Below, piece by piece: positions 16,924-26,851 of a DNA stretch of 55,953 nt; position 1 is the stretch's first letter, and each line of letters opens with the position of its first letter. The notes under the pieces are model-generated. The model made no database searches, was not told the DNA's origin, and saw only the letters and a program-made list of their open reading frames with translations. This stretch comes from Streptococcus mitis (GTDB lineage: Bacteria; Bacillota; Bacilli; Lactobacillales; Streptococcaceae), in assembly GCF_005844455.1 (NCBI RefSeq), contig NZ_SPGF01000006.1, positions 1 through 55,953 of the forward strand. Direction: 5' to 3'. Both the position numbers and the translations under genes were made by a program.

Positions 16924-19137
16924 ATGCATATGATTGCACTAGAAGAAAAAATTACAACCCTACCAACCCTCTTCGTTGAAAAACGAGATGGGAGACGTGT
17001 TGTATTTGATGTGGACAAGATTGACAAGGCTCTCCACAAGGCGGCAGACAAGGTTATGGATGTGACACCCTTGGTTGAAAAGCGCCTAAATGCTCTGACC
17101 GAGCGAATTGTCACAGAAATTCATAGTCGCTTTCCACAGGGGGTTAAGATTTACGAAATTCAAAATATCGTAGAACATGAACTGCTTGAAGCCAAAGAAT
17201 ATGCGCTGGCTGAGGAGTATATTACTTATCGGACACAAAGGGATTTTGAGCGTTCGAAAGCGACAGATATTAACTTTAGTATCCATAAGCTTCTCAACAA
17301 AGACCAAGCAGTTGTCAATGAAAATGCTAATAAAGACAGCGATGTCTTTAATACCCAGCGTGATTTGACAGCAGGCATTGTTGGGAAATCAATCGGATTG
17401 CAAATGCTTCCTAAGCACGTAGCCAATGCTCACCAGAAAGGGGACATCCACTATCATGACTTGGACTACAGCCCCTACACTCCTATGACTAACTGCTGTT
17501 TGATTGATTTTAAAGGGATGTTGGAAAATGGCTTTAAAATTGGGAATGCAGAGGTAGAGAGTCCCAAGTCTATCCAGACTGCGACAGCTCAGATTTCTCA
17601 GATCATCGCCAACGTTGCTTCTAGCCAGTACGGGGGCTGTTCAGCTGACCGTATTGATGAAGTCTTGGCACCTTATGCAGAGAAGAATTATCAAAAGCAC
17701 CTCAAGGATGCGGAAGAGTGGGTCTTGCCTGAAAAACGGGATGATTATGCTTGGAAGAAAACCCAAAAAGACATCTATGATGCCATGCAATCTCTTGAGT
17801 ATGAAATCAACACTCTCTTCACTTCAAATGGACAAACGCCTTTTACTTCACTAGGTTTTGGTCTAGGGACTAGTCGTTTTGAACGGGAAATTCAAAAAGC
17901 TATCTTGACCATTCGTATCAAGGGTCTTGGCTCAGAACACCGCACAGCCATCTTCCCTAAACTCATCTTTGCGCTTAAAAGAGGCCTTAACTTGGAAGAA
18001 GGGACTCCAAACTATGACATCAAACAGTTGGCCCTCGAGTGTGCAACCAAACGGATGTACCCGGATGTCTTATCCTATGATAAGATTATCGAGTTGACTG
18101 GTTCTTTCAAGGTACCTATGGGCTGCCGTTCTTTCCTTCAAGGATGGAAGGATGAGAATGGCGTAGAAGTCAATTCTGGTCGGATGAATCTAGGTGTTGT
18201 GACGGTCAACCTTCCTCGCATTGCCCTTGAGTCTGAGGGCGACATGAATAAGTTCTGGGAAATCTTCAACGAGCGGATGAATATCGCAGAAGATGCTCTA
18301 GTTTACCGTGTTGAACGGACCAAGGAAGCAACACCAGCAAACGCCCCTATTCTCTATCAGTACGGGGCCTTTGGACGCCGTCTTGGAAAAGACGAGAGCG
18401 TTGATCAGCTCTTTAAGAATCGTCGTGCGACAGTTTCATTGGGCTACATCGGTTTGTACGAGGTAGCGACAGTCTTCTTTGGAAATAGCTGGGAACACAA
18501 TCCAGAAGCCAAGGAATTCACGCTGGATATCATTCGCGATATGAAACGTCGGGTAGAAGAGTGGTCTGACCAATATGGCTATCATTTCTCTATCTACTCA
18601 ACACCATCTGAAAGCTTGACAGATCGCTTCTGTCGCTTGGATACAGAAAAGTTCGGTTCTATTCCTGATATTACAGACAAGGAATACTACACCAACTCGT
18701 TCCACTATGATGTTCGTAAAAATCCAACGCCGTTTGAAAAATTGGACTTTGAGAAAGTCTATCCAGAAGCAGGTGCGTCAGGTGGTTTCATCCATTATTG
18801 TGAGTATCCAGTCCTTCAGCAAAATCCTAAGGCTCTGGAAGCTGTTTGGGATTATGCCTATGACCGTGTGGGATATCTAGGAACCAATACTCCAATTGAC
18901 CGTTGCTACAAGTGTGATTTTGAGGGGGATTTTGAACCAACTGAGAGAGGATTTGCTTGTCCAAACTGTGGCAATAGTGACCCTAAAACAGTAGACGTTG
19001 TTAAACGGACTTGTGGCTATCTAGGGAATCCTCAAGCGAGACCGATGGTCAACGGCCGTCACAAGGAAATCGCAGCGCGTGTCAAACACATGAATGGCTC
19101 AACGATTAAAATGGCTGGTCATCAAGTAACAAATTAG
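16924..19137 (+). CDS. nrdD: anaerobic (class III) ribonucleoside-triphosphate reductase
   Basis: The 737-residue catalytic subunit reduces NTPs to dNTPs without oxygen using a glycyl radical installed by NrdG. An N-terminal ATP-cone (about 10-100) is followed by the ten-stranded barrel. At the C-terminus a Zn site (CYKCDF...CPNCG) precedes the radical motif RTCGYLGNP, with the Gly near residue 698. Two in-frame ATGs (16924 and 16930) are possible; GAAAAGAG fits either. Downstream come a 46-aa protein, a GNAT enzyme and nrdG, as in the pneumococcus. Confidence 0.95.
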   Translation: MHMIALEEKITTLPTLFVEKRDGRRVVFDVDKIDKALHKAADKVMDVTPLVEKRLNALTERIVTEIHSRFPQGVKIYEIQNIVEHELLEAKEYALAEEYITYRTQRDFERSKATDINFSIHKLLNKDQAVVNENANKDSDVFNTQRDLTAGIVGKSIGLQMLPKHVANAHQKGDIHYHDLDYSPYTPMTNCCLIDFKGMLENGFKIGNAEVESPKSIQTATAQISQIIANVASSQYGGCSADRIDEVLAPYAEKNYQKHLKDAEEWVLPEKRDDYAWKKTQKDIYDAMQSLEYEINTLFTSNGQTPFTSLGFGLGTSRFEREIQKAILTIRIKGLGSEHRTAIFPKLIFALKRGLNLEEGTPNYDIKQLALECATKRMYPDVLSYDKIIELTGSFKVPMGCRSFLQGWKDENGVEVNSGRMNLGVVTVNLPRIALESEGDMNKFWEIFNERMNIAEDALVYRVERTKEATPANAPILYQYGAFGRRLGKDESVDQLFKNRRATVSLGYIGLYEVATVFFGNSWEHNPEAKEFTLDIIRDMKRRVEEWSDQYGYHFSIYSTPSESLTDRFCRLDTEKFGSIPDITDKEYYTNSFHYDVRKNPTPFEKLDFEKVYPEAGASGGFIHYCEYPVLQQNPKALEAVWDYAYDRVGYLGTNTPIDRCYKCDFEGDFEPTERGFACPNCGNSDPKTVDVVKRTCGYLGNPQARPMVNGRHKEIAARVKHMNGSTIKMAGHQVTN

Positions 19138-19148
19138 AAAGAAATGAA

Positions 19149-19289
19149 ATGGGGAAATATCAATTAGATGATAAGGGGCGTGCACAAGTGACCCGTTATC
19201 ACGAGAAACACTCTAAAGGTGGAGCTGGTAAGAAAGAACGTTTGCTCAACCTCAGAGAACAATTTTTAAACAAGAATAAGAAAAAATAA
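19149..19289 (+). CDS. 46-residue conserved small basic protein in the nrd operon
   Basis: A short ORF (MGKYQLDDKGRAQVTRYHEK...) starting 11 bases after the nrdD stop, with the Shine-Dalgarno AGAAAGAAATG upstream. Lys/Arg-rich C-terminus (NKNKKK). Mitis streptococci carry a small hypothetical gene at this position, so it is likely real. The function is unknown; a role with the NrdD/NrdG pair is only suggested by position. Confidence 0.7.
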   Translation: MGKYQLDDKGRAQVTRYHEKHSKGGAGKKERLLNLREQFLNKNKKK

Positions 19290-19339
19290 AAGTGAGAGTC
19301 AGATCTCGCTTTTCTCTTAGCGGGAGGGGACGTAAAAGG

Positions 19340-19846
19340 ATGGAATTACGCAGACCAAGATTAGCAGATAAAGAAACAGTTTTAGAGATGATGGCAGAGT
19401 TTGAAAAGAGCCAATCAGCCCATGATGGAGGATTTTGGAATACAGAGAACTTTGTGTATGAAGAGTGGTTGGAAACAAATATGCAAAAAGAGATGGGAAT
19501 AAACTTGCCTGAAAATCGTGTTCCTTCTATTCAATTTGTATCATTTGATGATGTAGGTCGTGCTCTAGGATTTTTGAATCTGCGATTGAGATTGAATGAG
19601 GGTTTGCTGAATTATGCTGGCCACATTGGCTACTCCATTCGTCCATCTGAAAGAGGCAAGGGTTATGCTAAGGAAGCTCTGCGTCAGGGCTTGCAAGTTG
19701 CTAAGGAAAAGAACATCAAGAGAACTCTTGTGACCTGTAGCGTGAATAATCTTGCTAGCAGAGCAGTCATTTTAGCAAATGGAGGTCTCATTGAGGATGT
19801 TCGTAATGGAGTCGAGCGTTATTGGATAGAGGTAGCGAATGAATAA
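19340..19846 (+). CDS. GNAT-family acetyltransferase in the nrd operon
   Basis: A 168-residue N-acetyltransferase. The acetyl-CoA-binding motif A is seen as IRPSERGKGYAKEALRQ and is followed by the typical CSVNNLASRAVILANGG. The frame opens upstream at 19292, but GGGAGGGG before the ATG at 19340 fixes the start. It overlaps nrdG by eight bases. The substrate is unknown; being placed between nrdD and nrdG does not show that it modifies either. Confidence 0.85.
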   Translation: MELRRPRLADKETVLEMMAEFEKSQSAHDGGFWNTENFVYEEWLETNMQKEMGINLPENRVPSIQFVSFDDVGRALGFLNLRLRLNEGLLNYAGHIGYSIRPSERGKGYAKEALRQGLQVAKEKNIKRTLVTCSVNNLASRAVILANGGLIEDVRNGVERYWIEVANE

Positions 19847-20426
19847 TCCAAAACCACAAGAATGGAAAAGCGAGGAACTCAGTCAAGGTCGTATCATTGA
19901 CTACAAGGCCTTTAACTTTGTAGATGGAGAGGGTGTGCGTAATTCTCTCTATGTATCAGGCTGCATGTTTCACTGTGAGGGGTGTTATAATGTAGCGACC
20001 TGGTCCTTCAATGCCGGAATTCCTTATACAGCAGAATTAGAAGAACAGATCATGGAAGATCTCGCTCAACCTTATGTTCAGGGCTTGACCTTGCTGGGAG
20101 GAGAGCCTTTTCTCAATACGGGCATTCTCTTGCCTCTAGTTAAACGCATTCGAAAGGAATTGCCAGACAAAGACATCTGGTCTTGGACCGGCTATACATG
20201 GGAAGAAATGATGTTGGAAACTCCAGATAAACTGGAACTCTTATCATTGATTGACATTCTTGTCGATGGAAGATATGATCGAACTAAGAGAAATCTCATG
20301 CTCCAGTTTCGAGGCTCGTCCAATCAACGAATTATCGATGTGCAAAAATCTCTCAAAAGTGGGCAAGTAATGATTTGGGACAAGCTTAATGACGGAAAAG
20401 AAAGCTATGAACAGGTGAAGAGATAA
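19839..20426 (+). CDS. nrdG: anaerobic ribonucleotide reductase activating protein
   Basis: A 195-residue radical-SAM enzyme that generates the glycyl radical on NrdD. The [4Fe-4S] ligands form CX3CX2C (Cys42, Cys46, Cys49), and GGEPF, the SAM-binding motif, follows. Length is slightly above the usual 150-190. It overlaps the GNAT gene by eight bases and the next gene by one (TAATG), indicating tight coupling. Confidence 0.94.
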   Translation: MNNPKPQEWKSEELSQGRIIDYKAFNFVDGEGVRNSLYVSGCMFHCEGCYNVATWSFNAGIPYTAELEEQIMEDLAQPYVQGLTLLGGEPFLNTGILLPLVKRIRKELPDKDIWSWTGYTWEEMMLETPDKLELLSLIDILVDGRYDRTKRNLMLQFRGSSNQRIIDVQKSLKSGQVMIWDKLNDGKESYEQVKR

Positions 20427-21043
20427 TGAAGAAAAAAGTCCTGATAGAACAACTGATTTCAGAAATAGAAACGGGAAAAGTCAGGACGCTGGGGATATAC
20501 GGTCATGGGGCTTCGGGTAAATCAACCTTTGCGCAGGAATTGTACCAAGCTTTAGATTCTACTACAGTAAATTTGCTAGAAATAGATTCTTATATCACCT
20601 CAGACCGTCATCTGGTAGTACCAAAGCAAGCGCCAGATCAAAAGGTGACAGCTTGTCTGCCAGTGGCACATGAATTGGCAAGTTTGCAAAGAGATATCTT
20701 AGCCTTGCAGGCGGGTATGGATGTCTTGACGATTGAAGAGCCTTGGAGGGCTAGTGAAATCTTTCCTGGAGCAAAACCAATTCTGATTGTCGAAGGGATG
20801 TCTGTTGGCTTTCTGCCAAAGGAACTCTTTGACAAAACCATCTGTTTCTACACGGATGAGGAGACCGAATTAAAGCGGCGTCTAGCTCGAGATACGTCCG
20901 TTAGAAATCGCGATGCATCCTTTATATTGGCTAGCCATCAGATGAGACGGGAGCAATATCTACACTACTATAAAGAGACCGAGTCTAAGGCGGATATCTT
21001 AGTGGACCAATCAGAAGGTAAATTTGAGGTCAAGAGAACTTGA
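20426..21043 (+). CDS. uridine kinase-like P-loop protein
   Basis: A 205-residue P-loop NTPase with Walker A GHGASGKST (residues 26-34), a DSY acidic motif shortly after, and ILIVEG as the second strand. This layout resembles uridine kinase/phosphoribulokinase-like enzymes, but the canonical uridine-binding residues were not verified. It overlaps nrdG by one base and ends the nrd operon before the ribosomal leader. Its phosphate acceptor is unknown. Confidence 0.8.
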   Translation: MKKKVLIEQLISEIETGKVRTLGIYGHGASGKSTFAQELYQALDSTTVNLLEIDSYITSDRHLVVPKQAPDQKVTACLPVAHELASLQRDILALQAGMDVLTIEEPWRASEIFPGAKPILIVEGMSVGFLPKELFDKTICFYTDEETELKRRLARDTSVRNRDASFILASHQMRREQYLHYYKETESKADILVDQSEGKFEVKRT

Positions 21044-21134
21044 GTTATTATATAGAAGAAAATCCATAATTTTAGAAAGAAAAAATAGGAAAACAGTTTC
21101 AATGTAAAAAAACGAAAAAATAGCAACAAATCCC

Positions 21135-21163
21135 TTGCAATCGCAGGGGCTTTGTGTTATTCT
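21135..21163 (+). promoter_or_regulatory. main promoter of the S10 ribosomal operon
   Basis: TTGCAA (21135-21140), 17 bases, TATTCT (21158-21163). The -35 lies inside a hairpin (CCCTTGC/GCAGGGG, about 21132-21150) that may terminate the upstream nrd transcript. The leader before rpsJ is about 130 bases. Confidence 0.7.
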
Positions 21164-21184
21164 ATTATGGTGCTGTAAATTACA

Positions 21185-21270
21185 GCTTTAGCTTTGATGC
21201 AAGAGGTTGCGACACGCTCGGTTGCATTGCCACGCAACACCGCGTCGGTTTTCTTGTGGAGCTAGCCTAT
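21185..21270 (+). promoter_or_regulatory. structured 5' leader of rpsJ, possible H-type pseudoknot
   Basis: ATGCAA (21197-21202) can pair with TTGCAT (21222-21227), and GTTGCG (21206-21211) with CGCAAC (21233-21238). The two helices interleave as in an H-type pseudoknot. ACGC at 21214 can also pair with GCGT at 21242. This suggests an autoregulatory ribosomal-protein leader, but the ligand is unknown. Confidence 0.5.
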
Positions 21271-21299
21271 TATCTTAAATAGACGAAAAGGAGAAAAAG

Positions 21300-21608
21300 A
21301 TGGCAAACAAAAAAATCCGTATCCGTTTGAAAGCTTACGAACACCGTACGCTTGACACAGCGGCTGCAAAAATCGTAGAATCAGCTACTCGTACAGGTGC
21401 ACAAGTTGCGGGTCCAATCCCACTTCCAACTGAACGTAGCCTCTACACAATTATTCGTGCGACTCACAAATACAAAGACTCTCGCGAACAATTTGAAATG
21501 CGTACACACAAACGTTTGATCGATATCGTTAACCCAACTCAAAAAACAGTTGATGCCTTGATGAAATTGGATCTTCCAAGTGGTGTAAACGTAGAAATCA
21601 AACTTTAA
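21300..21608 (+). CDS. rpsJ: 30S ribosomal protein S10
   Basis: A 102-residue protein of the 30S head that also acts in antitermination as NusE. Full-length, with the N-terminal [13 protein letters not shown] and the loop [13 protein letters not shown]. First gene of the S10-spc-alpha operon, behind AAAAGGAGAAAAAG. Codon use is strongly biased to GTT/GCT/CGT, as in the whole ribosomal block. The spacer to rplC is 83 bases. Confidence 0.98.
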
Positions 21609-21691
21609 TCTAAAGCTTGATACCTTGAGCATAAAAAACGCTCGTTAAAAACTTTTTGAATAAAAAAATATAGAAAAGGAACTATTTTCTC

Positions 21692-22318
21692 ATGACAAAA
21701 GGAATCTTAGGGAAAAAAGTGGGAATGACTCAAATCTTCACTGAAGCTGGCGAATTGATCCCTGTAACAGTTATTGAAGCAACTCCAAACGTTGTTCTTC
21801 AAGTTAAAACTGTTGAAACAGACGGATACAACGCTATCCAAGTTGGTTTCAATGACAAACGCGAAGTATTGAGCAACAAACCTGCTAAAGGACATGTAGC
21901 GAAAGCTAACACGGCTCCTAAGCGCTTCATTCGTGAATTCAAAAACGTTGAAGGCTTGGAAGTTGGTGCTGAAATCACAGTTGAAACATTCGCAGCTGGA
22001 GACGTTGTTGACGTAACTGGTACTTCTAAAGGTAAAGGTTTCCAAGGTGTTATCAAACGCCACGGACAATCACGTGGACCAATGGCTCACGGTTCTCGTT
22101 ACCACCGTCGTCCAGGTTCTATGGGACCTGTTGCGCCTAACCGTGTATTCAAAGGTAAAAACCTTGCAGGACGTATGGGTGGCGACCGCGTAACAATTCA
22201 AAACCTTGAAGTTGTACAAGTTGTTCCAGAAAAGAACGTTATCCTTATCAAAGGTAACGTACCAGGTGCTAAGAAATCTCTTATCACTATCAAGTCAGCA
22301 GTTAAAGCTGGTAAATAA
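21692..22318 (+). CDS. rplC: 50S ribosomal protein L3
   Basis: A 208-residue 23S rRNA-binding protein whose long loop reaches the peptidyl transferase centre. The loop is visible as [16 protein letters not shown] and the following [12 protein letters not shown]. Full-length; starts [16 protein letters not shown] behind AAAAGGAA. The rplD start follows after 24 bases. Confidence 0.98.
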   Translation: MTKGILGKKVGMTQIFTEAGELIPVTVIEATPNVVLQVKTVETDGYNAIQVGFNDKREVLSNKPAKGHVAKANTAPKRFIREFKNVEGLEVGAEITVETFAAGDVVDVTGTSKGKGFQGVIKRHGQSRGPMAHGSRYHRRPGSMGPVAPNRVFKGKNLAGRMGGDRVTIQNLEVVQVVPEKNVILIKGNVPGAKKSLITIKSAVKAGK

Positions 22319-22342
22319 TAAGGAAAGGGGAACACAGTCAAA

Positions 22343-22966
22343 ATGGCAAATGTAACATTATTCGACCAAACTGGTAAACAAGAGGGCGAAGTTGTTCTTA
22401 ACGATGCAATCTTTGGTATCGAACCAAACCAATCTGTTGTGTTTGATGTAATCATCAGCCAACGTGCTAGCCTTCGTCAAGGAACTCACGCAGTTAAAAA
22501 CCGCTCAGCTGTTTCAGGTGGCGGACGCAAACCATGGCGTCAAAAAGGAACTGGACGTGCTCGTCAAGGTTCTATCCGCTCTCCACAATGGCGTGGTGGT
22601 GGAACTGTCTTCGGACCAACTCCACGTAGCTATGCGTACAAACTTCCTCAAAAAGTTCGTCGCCTTGCGCTTAAATCTGTTTACTCAGAAAAAGTTGCTG
22701 AAAACAAATTTGTAGCCGTTGATTCTCTTGAATTTACAGCTCCAAAAACTGCTGAATTTGCAAAAGTTCTTGCAGCTTTGAGCATCGATTCTAAAGTCCT
22801 TGTTATTCTTGAAGAAGGAAACGAATTCGCAGCTCTTTCAGCTCGTAACCTTCCAAACGTGAAAGTTGCGACTGCTACAACTGCAAGTGTTCTTGACATC
22901 GCAAATAGTGACAAACTTCTTGTTACTCAAGCAGCTATCTCTAAAATCGAGGAGGTTCTTGCATAA
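22343..22966 (+). CDS. rplD: 50S ribosomal protein L4
   Basis: A 207-residue protein lining the exit tunnel; in enterobacteria it also represses its own operon. The tunnel loop is seen as [16 protein letters not shown] and [13 protein letters not shown]. The last base is shared with the rplW start (TAATG), so the two are coupled. Whether L4 controls this operon through the rpsJ leader is not known for streptococci. Confidence 0.98.
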
Positions 22967-23262
22967 TGAATTTGTATGATGTTATCAAAAAACCTGTTAT
23001 CACTGAAAGCTCAATGGCTCAACTTGAAGCAGGAAAATATGTATTTGAAGTTGACACTCGCGCACACAAACTTTTGATTAAGCAAGCTGTTGAAGCTGCT
23101 TTCGAAGGTGTTAAAGTTGCAAATGTCAACACAATCAACGTAAAACCTAAAGCTAAACGTGTTGGACGTTACACTGGTTTTACTAACAAAACTAAAAAAG
23201 CTATCATCACTCTTACAGCTGATTCAAAAGCAATCGAGTTGTTTGCTGCTGAAGCTGAATAA
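22966..23262 (+). CDS. rplW: 50S ribosomal protein L23
   Basis: A 98-residue exit-tunnel protein that docks trigger factor and SRP. It starts [14 protein letters not shown], and the extended arm [20 protein letters not shown] contacts rRNA. Its ATG overlaps the rplD stop codon. The rplB start follows after 17 bases. Confidence 0.98.
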
Positions 23263-23279
23263 TCTAAGGAGGAAATATC

Positions 23280-24113
23280 GTGGGAATTCGTGTTTATAAA
23301 CCAACAACAAACGGTCGCCGTAATATGACTTCTTTGGATTTCGTTGAAATCACAACAAGCACTCCTGAAAAATCATTGCTTGTTGCTTTGAAGAACAAGG
23401 CTGGTCGTAACAACAACGGTCGTATCACTGTTCGTCACCAAGGTGGTGGGCACAAACGTTTCTACCGTTTGGTTGACTTCAAACGTAACAAAGACAACGT
23501 TGAAGCAGTTGTTAAAACAATCGAGTACGATCCAAACCGTTCTGCAAACATCGCTCTTGTACACTACACTGACGGTGTGAAAGCATACATCATCGCTCCA
23601 AAAGGTCTTGAAGTTGGTCAACGTATCGTTTCAGGTCCTGAAGCAGATATCAAAGTCGGGAACGCTCTTCCACTTGCTAACATCCCAGTTGGTACTTTAA
23701 TCCACAACATCGAGTTGAAACCAGGTCGTGGTGGAGAATTGGTCCGTGCAGCTGGAGCTTCTGCTCAAGTATTGGGTCAAGAAGGTAAATACGTTCTTGT
23801 TCGTCTTCAATCTGGCGAAGTTCGTATGATTCTTGGAACTTGTCGTGCTACAGTTGGTGTTGTCGGAAACGAACAACATGGACTTGTAAACCTTGGTAAA
23901 GCAGGACGTAGCCGTTGGAAAGGTATCCGCCCAACAGTTCGTGGTTCTGTAATGAACCCTAACGATCACCCACACGGTGGTGGTGAAGGTAAAGCACCAG
24001 TTGGTCGTAAAGCGCCATCTACTCCATGGGGCAAACCTGCTCTTGGTCTTAAAACTCGTAACAAGAAAGCGAAATCTGACAAACTTATCGTTCGTCGTCG
24101 CAACGAGAAATAA
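23280..24113 (+). CDS. rplB: 50S ribosomal protein L2
   Basis: A 277-residue protein next to the peptidyl transferase centre. The conserved [11 protein letters not shown], with the functionally important His, is near residue 225. It starts with GTG behind TAAGGAGGAAATATC, where no ATG is nearby in frame. A 104-base spacer with hairpins follows before rpsS, unlike the tight packing elsewhere. Confidence 0.98.
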   Translation: MGIRVYKPTTNGRRNMTSLDFVEITTSTPEKSLLVALKNKAGRNNNGRITVRHQGGGHKRFYRLVDFKRNKDNVEAVVKTIEYDPNRSANIALVHYTDGVKAYIIAPKGLEVGQRIVSGPEADIKVGNALPLANIPVGTLIHNIELKPGRGGELVRAAGASAQVLGQEGKYVLVRLQSGEVRMILGTCRATVGVVGNEQHGLVNLGKAGRSRWKGIRPTVRGSVMNPNDHPHGGGEGKAPVGRKAPSTPWGKPALGLKTRNKKAKSDKLIVRRRNEK

Positions 24114-24120
24114 TAGTAAA

Positions 24121-24217
24121 CTAGTCGCTTAAGCAACTAGGAAATTCCGCCAGCTCGGTAGCGCTCCATGTGAGCGCAAGCCGCTGTGGTACAATATTTA
24201 AAGGAGAATACATAAAA
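24121..24217 (+). promoter_or_regulatory. structured rplB-rpsS spacer
   Basis: CTAGTCGCTT pairs imperfectly with AAGCAACTAG at the start, and GCGCTC (about 24163) pairs with GAGCGC across five bases. TGGTACAAT near 24187 resembles an extended -10, so a weak internal promoter is possible. No ORF is present. Confidence 0.4.
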
Positions 24218-24499
24218 ATGGGACGCAGTCTTAAAAAAGGACCTTTCGTCGATGAGCATTTGATGAAAAAAGTTGAAGCTCAAGCTAACGACGAAAAGAA
24301 AAAAGTTATTAAAACTTGGTCACGTCGTTCAACGATCTTCCCAAGTTTCATTGGTTACACTATCGCAGTTTATGACGGACGTAAACACGTACCTGTTTAC
24401 ATCCAAGAAGACATGGTAGGTCACAAACTTGGTGAATTTGCACCAACTCGTACTTACAAAGGTCACGCTGCAGACGACAAGAAAACACGTAGAAAATAA
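24218..24499 (+). CDS. rpsS: 30S ribosomal protein S19
   Basis: A 93-residue head protein that contacts S13 and the A-site tRNA region. [15 protein letters not shown] is the canonical N-terminus. The frame is open 16 codons further upstream, but AAAGGAGAATAC and family length fix the ATG at 24218. rplV follows after 11 bases. Confidence 0.98.
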
Positions 24500-24510
24500 G
24501 GAGAACATAA

Positions 24511-24855
24511 ATGGCAGAAATTACTTCAGCTAAAGCAATGGCTCGTACAGTACGTGTTTCACCTCGTAAATCACGTCTTGTTCTTGATAACATCCGTGGT
24601 AAAAGCGTAGCCGATGCAATCGCAATCTTGACATTCACTCCAAACAAAGCTGCTGAAATCATCTTGAAAGTTTTGAACTCAGCTGTAGCTAACGCTGAAA
24701 ATAACTTTGGTTTGGATAAAGCTAACTTGGTAGTATCTGAAGCATTCGCAAACGAAGGACCAACTATGAAACGTTTCCGTCCACGTGCGAAAGGTTCAGC
24801 TTCACCAATCAACAAACGTACAGCTCACATCACTGTAGCTGTTGCAGAAAAATAA
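24511..24855 (+). CDS. rplV: 50S ribosomal protein L22
   Basis: A 114-residue protein whose beta-hairpin forms part of the exit-tunnel constriction ([17 protein letters not shown]), the site where macrolide-resistance mutations arise in the family. No insertion or deletion is apparent in the loop. Shine-Dalgarno AAGGAGAA; rpsC follows after 12 bases. Confidence 0.98.
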   Translation: MAEITSAKAMARTVRVSPRKSRLVLDNIRGKSVADAIAILTFTPNKAAEIILKVLNSAVANAENNFGLDKANLVVSEAFANEGPTMKRFRPRAKGSASPINKRTAHITVAVAEK

Positions 24856-24867
24856 GGAGGTAAAATC

Positions 24868-25521
24868 GTGGGTCAAAAAGTACATCCAATTGGTATGCGT
24901 GTCGGCATCATCCGTGATTGGGATGCCAAATGGTATGCTGAAAAAGAATACGCGGATTACCTTCATGAAGATCTTGCAATCCGTAAATTCGTTCAAAAAG
25001 AACTTGCTGACGCAGCAGTTTCAACTATCGAAATCGAACGCGCAGTAAACAAAGTTAATGTTTCACTTCACACTGCTAAACCAGGTATGGTTATCGGTAA
25101 AGGTGGTGCTAACGTTGATGCACTTCGTGCAAAACTTAACAAATTGACTGAAAAACAAGTACACATCAATATCATCGAAATCAAACAACCTGATTTGGAT
25201 GCTCACCTTGTAGGTGAAGGAATTGCTCGTCAATTGGAGCAACGTGTTGCTTTCCGTCGTGCACAAAAACAAGCAATCCAACGTGCAATGCGTGCTGGAG
25301 CTAAAGGAATCAAAACTCAAGTATCAGGTCGTTTGAACGGTGCAGATATCGCCCGTGCTGAAGGATACTCTGAAGGAACTGTTCCACTCCACACACTTCG
25401 TGCAGATATCGATTACGCTTGGGAAGAAGCAGATACTACATACGGTAAACTTGGTGTTAAAGTATGGATCTACCGTGGTGAAGTTCTTCCAGCTCGTAAA
25501 AACACTAAAGGAGGTAAATAA
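24868..25521 (+). CDS. rpsC: 30S ribosomal protein S3
   Basis: A 217-residue protein at the mRNA entry site with helicase activity. An N-terminal KH domain carries the GxxG loop as [10 protein letters not shown]. The start is GTG behind AAGGAGGTAAAATC. It is three bases from rplP, so translation is probably coupled. Confidence 0.98.
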   Translation: MGQKVHPIGMRVGIIRDWDAKWYAEKEYADYLHEDLAIRKFVQKELADAAVSTIEIERAVNKVNVSLHTAKPGMVIGKGGANVDALRAKLNKLTEKQVHINIIEIKQPDLDAHLVGEGIARQLEQRVAFRRAQKQAIQRAMRAGAKGIKTQVSGRLNGADIARAEGYSEGTVPLHTLRADIDYAWEEADTTYGKLGVKVWIYRGEVLPARKNTKGGK

Positions 25522-25524
25522 CCA

Positions 25525-25938
25525 ATGTTAGTACCTAAACGTGTTAAACACCGTCGTGAATTCCGTGGAAAAATGCGCGGTGAAGCAAAAGGTGGAAAAG
25601 AAGTAGCATTCGGTGAATACGGTCTTCAAGCTACAACTAGCCACTGGATTACTAACCGCCAAATCGAAGCTGCTCGTATCGCCATGACTCGTTACATGAA
25701 ACGTGGTGGTAAAGTTTGGATTAAAATCTTCCCACACAAATCATACACTGCTAAAGCTATCGGTGTGCGTATGGGATCTGGTAAAGGGGCACCTGAAGGT
25801 TGGGTTGCACCAGTTAAACGCGGTAAAGTGATGTTCGAAATCGCTGGTGTATCTGAAGAGATTGCACGTGAAGCGCTTCGTCTTGCTAGCCACAAATTGC
25901 CAGTTAAAACTAAATTCGTAAAACGTGAAGCAGAATAA
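25525..25938 (+). CDS. rplP: 50S ribosomal protein L16
   Basis: A 137-residue protein near the A-site and peptidyl transferase centre. [17 protein letters not shown] is the typical N-terminus and [17 protein letters not shown] the conserved loop. Full-length. rpmC starts nine bases downstream. Confidence 0.98.
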   Translation: MLVPKRVKHRREFRGKMRGEAKGGKEVAFGEYGLQATTSHWITNRQIEAARIAMTRYMKRGGKVWIKIFPHKSYTAKAIGVRMGSGKGAPEGWVAPVKRGKVMFEIAGVSEEIAREALRLASHKLPVKTKFVKREAE

Positions 25939-25947
25939 GGAGAAGGC

Positions 25948-26154
25948 ATGAAACTTAATGAAGTAAAAGAATTTGTTAAAGAACTTCGTGGTCTTTCTCA
26001 AGAAGAACTCGCGAAGCGCGAAAACGAATTGAAAAAAGAATTGTTTGAACTTCGTTTCCAAGCTGCTACTGGTCAATTGGAACAAACAGCTCGCTTGAAA
26101 GAAGTTAAAAAACAAATCGCTCGTATCAAAACAGTTCAATCTGAAGCGAAATAA
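25948..26154 (+). CDS. rpmC: 50S ribosomal protein L29
   Basis: A 68-residue two-helix protein near the exit tunnel. It begins [15 protein letters not shown] and carries the conserved [14 protein letters not shown] stretch. Shine-Dalgarno AAGGAGAAGGC. rpsQ follows after 24 bases. Confidence 0.97.
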
Positions 26155-26178
26155 TAGACTAGGGAAGGAGAAATTTCA

Positions 26179-26439
26179 ATGGAACGCAATAATCGTAAAG
26201 TTCTTGTTGGACGTGTTGTATCTGACAAAATGGACAAGACAATCACAGTTGTAGTTGAAACAAAACGTAACCACCCAGTCTATGGTAAACGTATTAACTA
26301 CTCTAAAAAATACAAAGCACATGATGAAAACAATGTTGCCAAAGAAGGCGATATCGTACGTATCATGGAAACTCGCCCGCTTTCAGCTACAAAACGTTTC
26401 CGTCTTGTAGAAGTTGTTGAAGAAGCGGTTATCATCTAA
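26179..26439 (+). CDS. rpsQ: 30S ribosomal protein S17
   Basis: An 86-residue OB-fold primary 16S rRNA-binding protein. [15 protein letters not shown] and HPVYGKRI are the family signatures. Shine-Dalgarno GGAAGGAGAA. rplN follows after 25 bases. Confidence 0.98.
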
Positions 26440-26464
26440 TCAAGCCTGAAAGGAGAAAACTGAA

Positions 26465-26833
26465 ATGATTCAAACAGAAACTCGTTTGAAAGTCGCAGAC
26501 AACAGCGGTGCACGCGAAATCTTGACTATCAAAGTTCTTGGTGGTTCTAAACGTAAATTTGCGAACATCGGTGATGTCATTGTGGCATCTGTAAAACAAG
26601 CTACTCCTGGTGGTGCGGTTAAAAAAGGTGACGTTGTAAAAGCTGTTATCGTTCGTACTAAATCAGGTGCTCGTCGCGCTGATGGTTCATACATCAAGTT
26701 TGACGAAAATGCAGCTGTTATCATCCGTGATGACAAAACTCCTCGCGGAACACGTATCTTTGGCCCAGTTGCACGTGAATTGCGTGAAGGTGGCTTCATG
26801 AAGATCGTGTCACTTGCTCCAGAAGTACTTTAA
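26465..26833 (+). CDS. rplN: 50S ribosomal protein L14
   Basis: A 122-residue subunit-interface protein and the docking site of the silencing factor Rsf[18 protein letters not shown] is the canonical start and [17 protein letters not shown] the conserved C-terminal region. A 77-base spacer with two hairpins precedes rplX. Confidence 0.98.
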   Translation: MIQTETRLKVADNSGAREILTIKVLGGSKRKFANIGDVIVASVKQATPGGAVKKGDVVKAVIVRTKSGARRADGSYIKFDENAAVIIRDDKTPRGTRIFGPVARELREGGFMKIVSLAPEVL

Positions 26834-26851
26834 TTTTTAGAAACAAACTAG

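Noticed and set aside
21707-22069. Long antisense ORFs within rplC, rplB, rplP and other ribosomal genes
   Set aside because: They have no RBS and arise from strong codon bias of the highly expressed sense genes.
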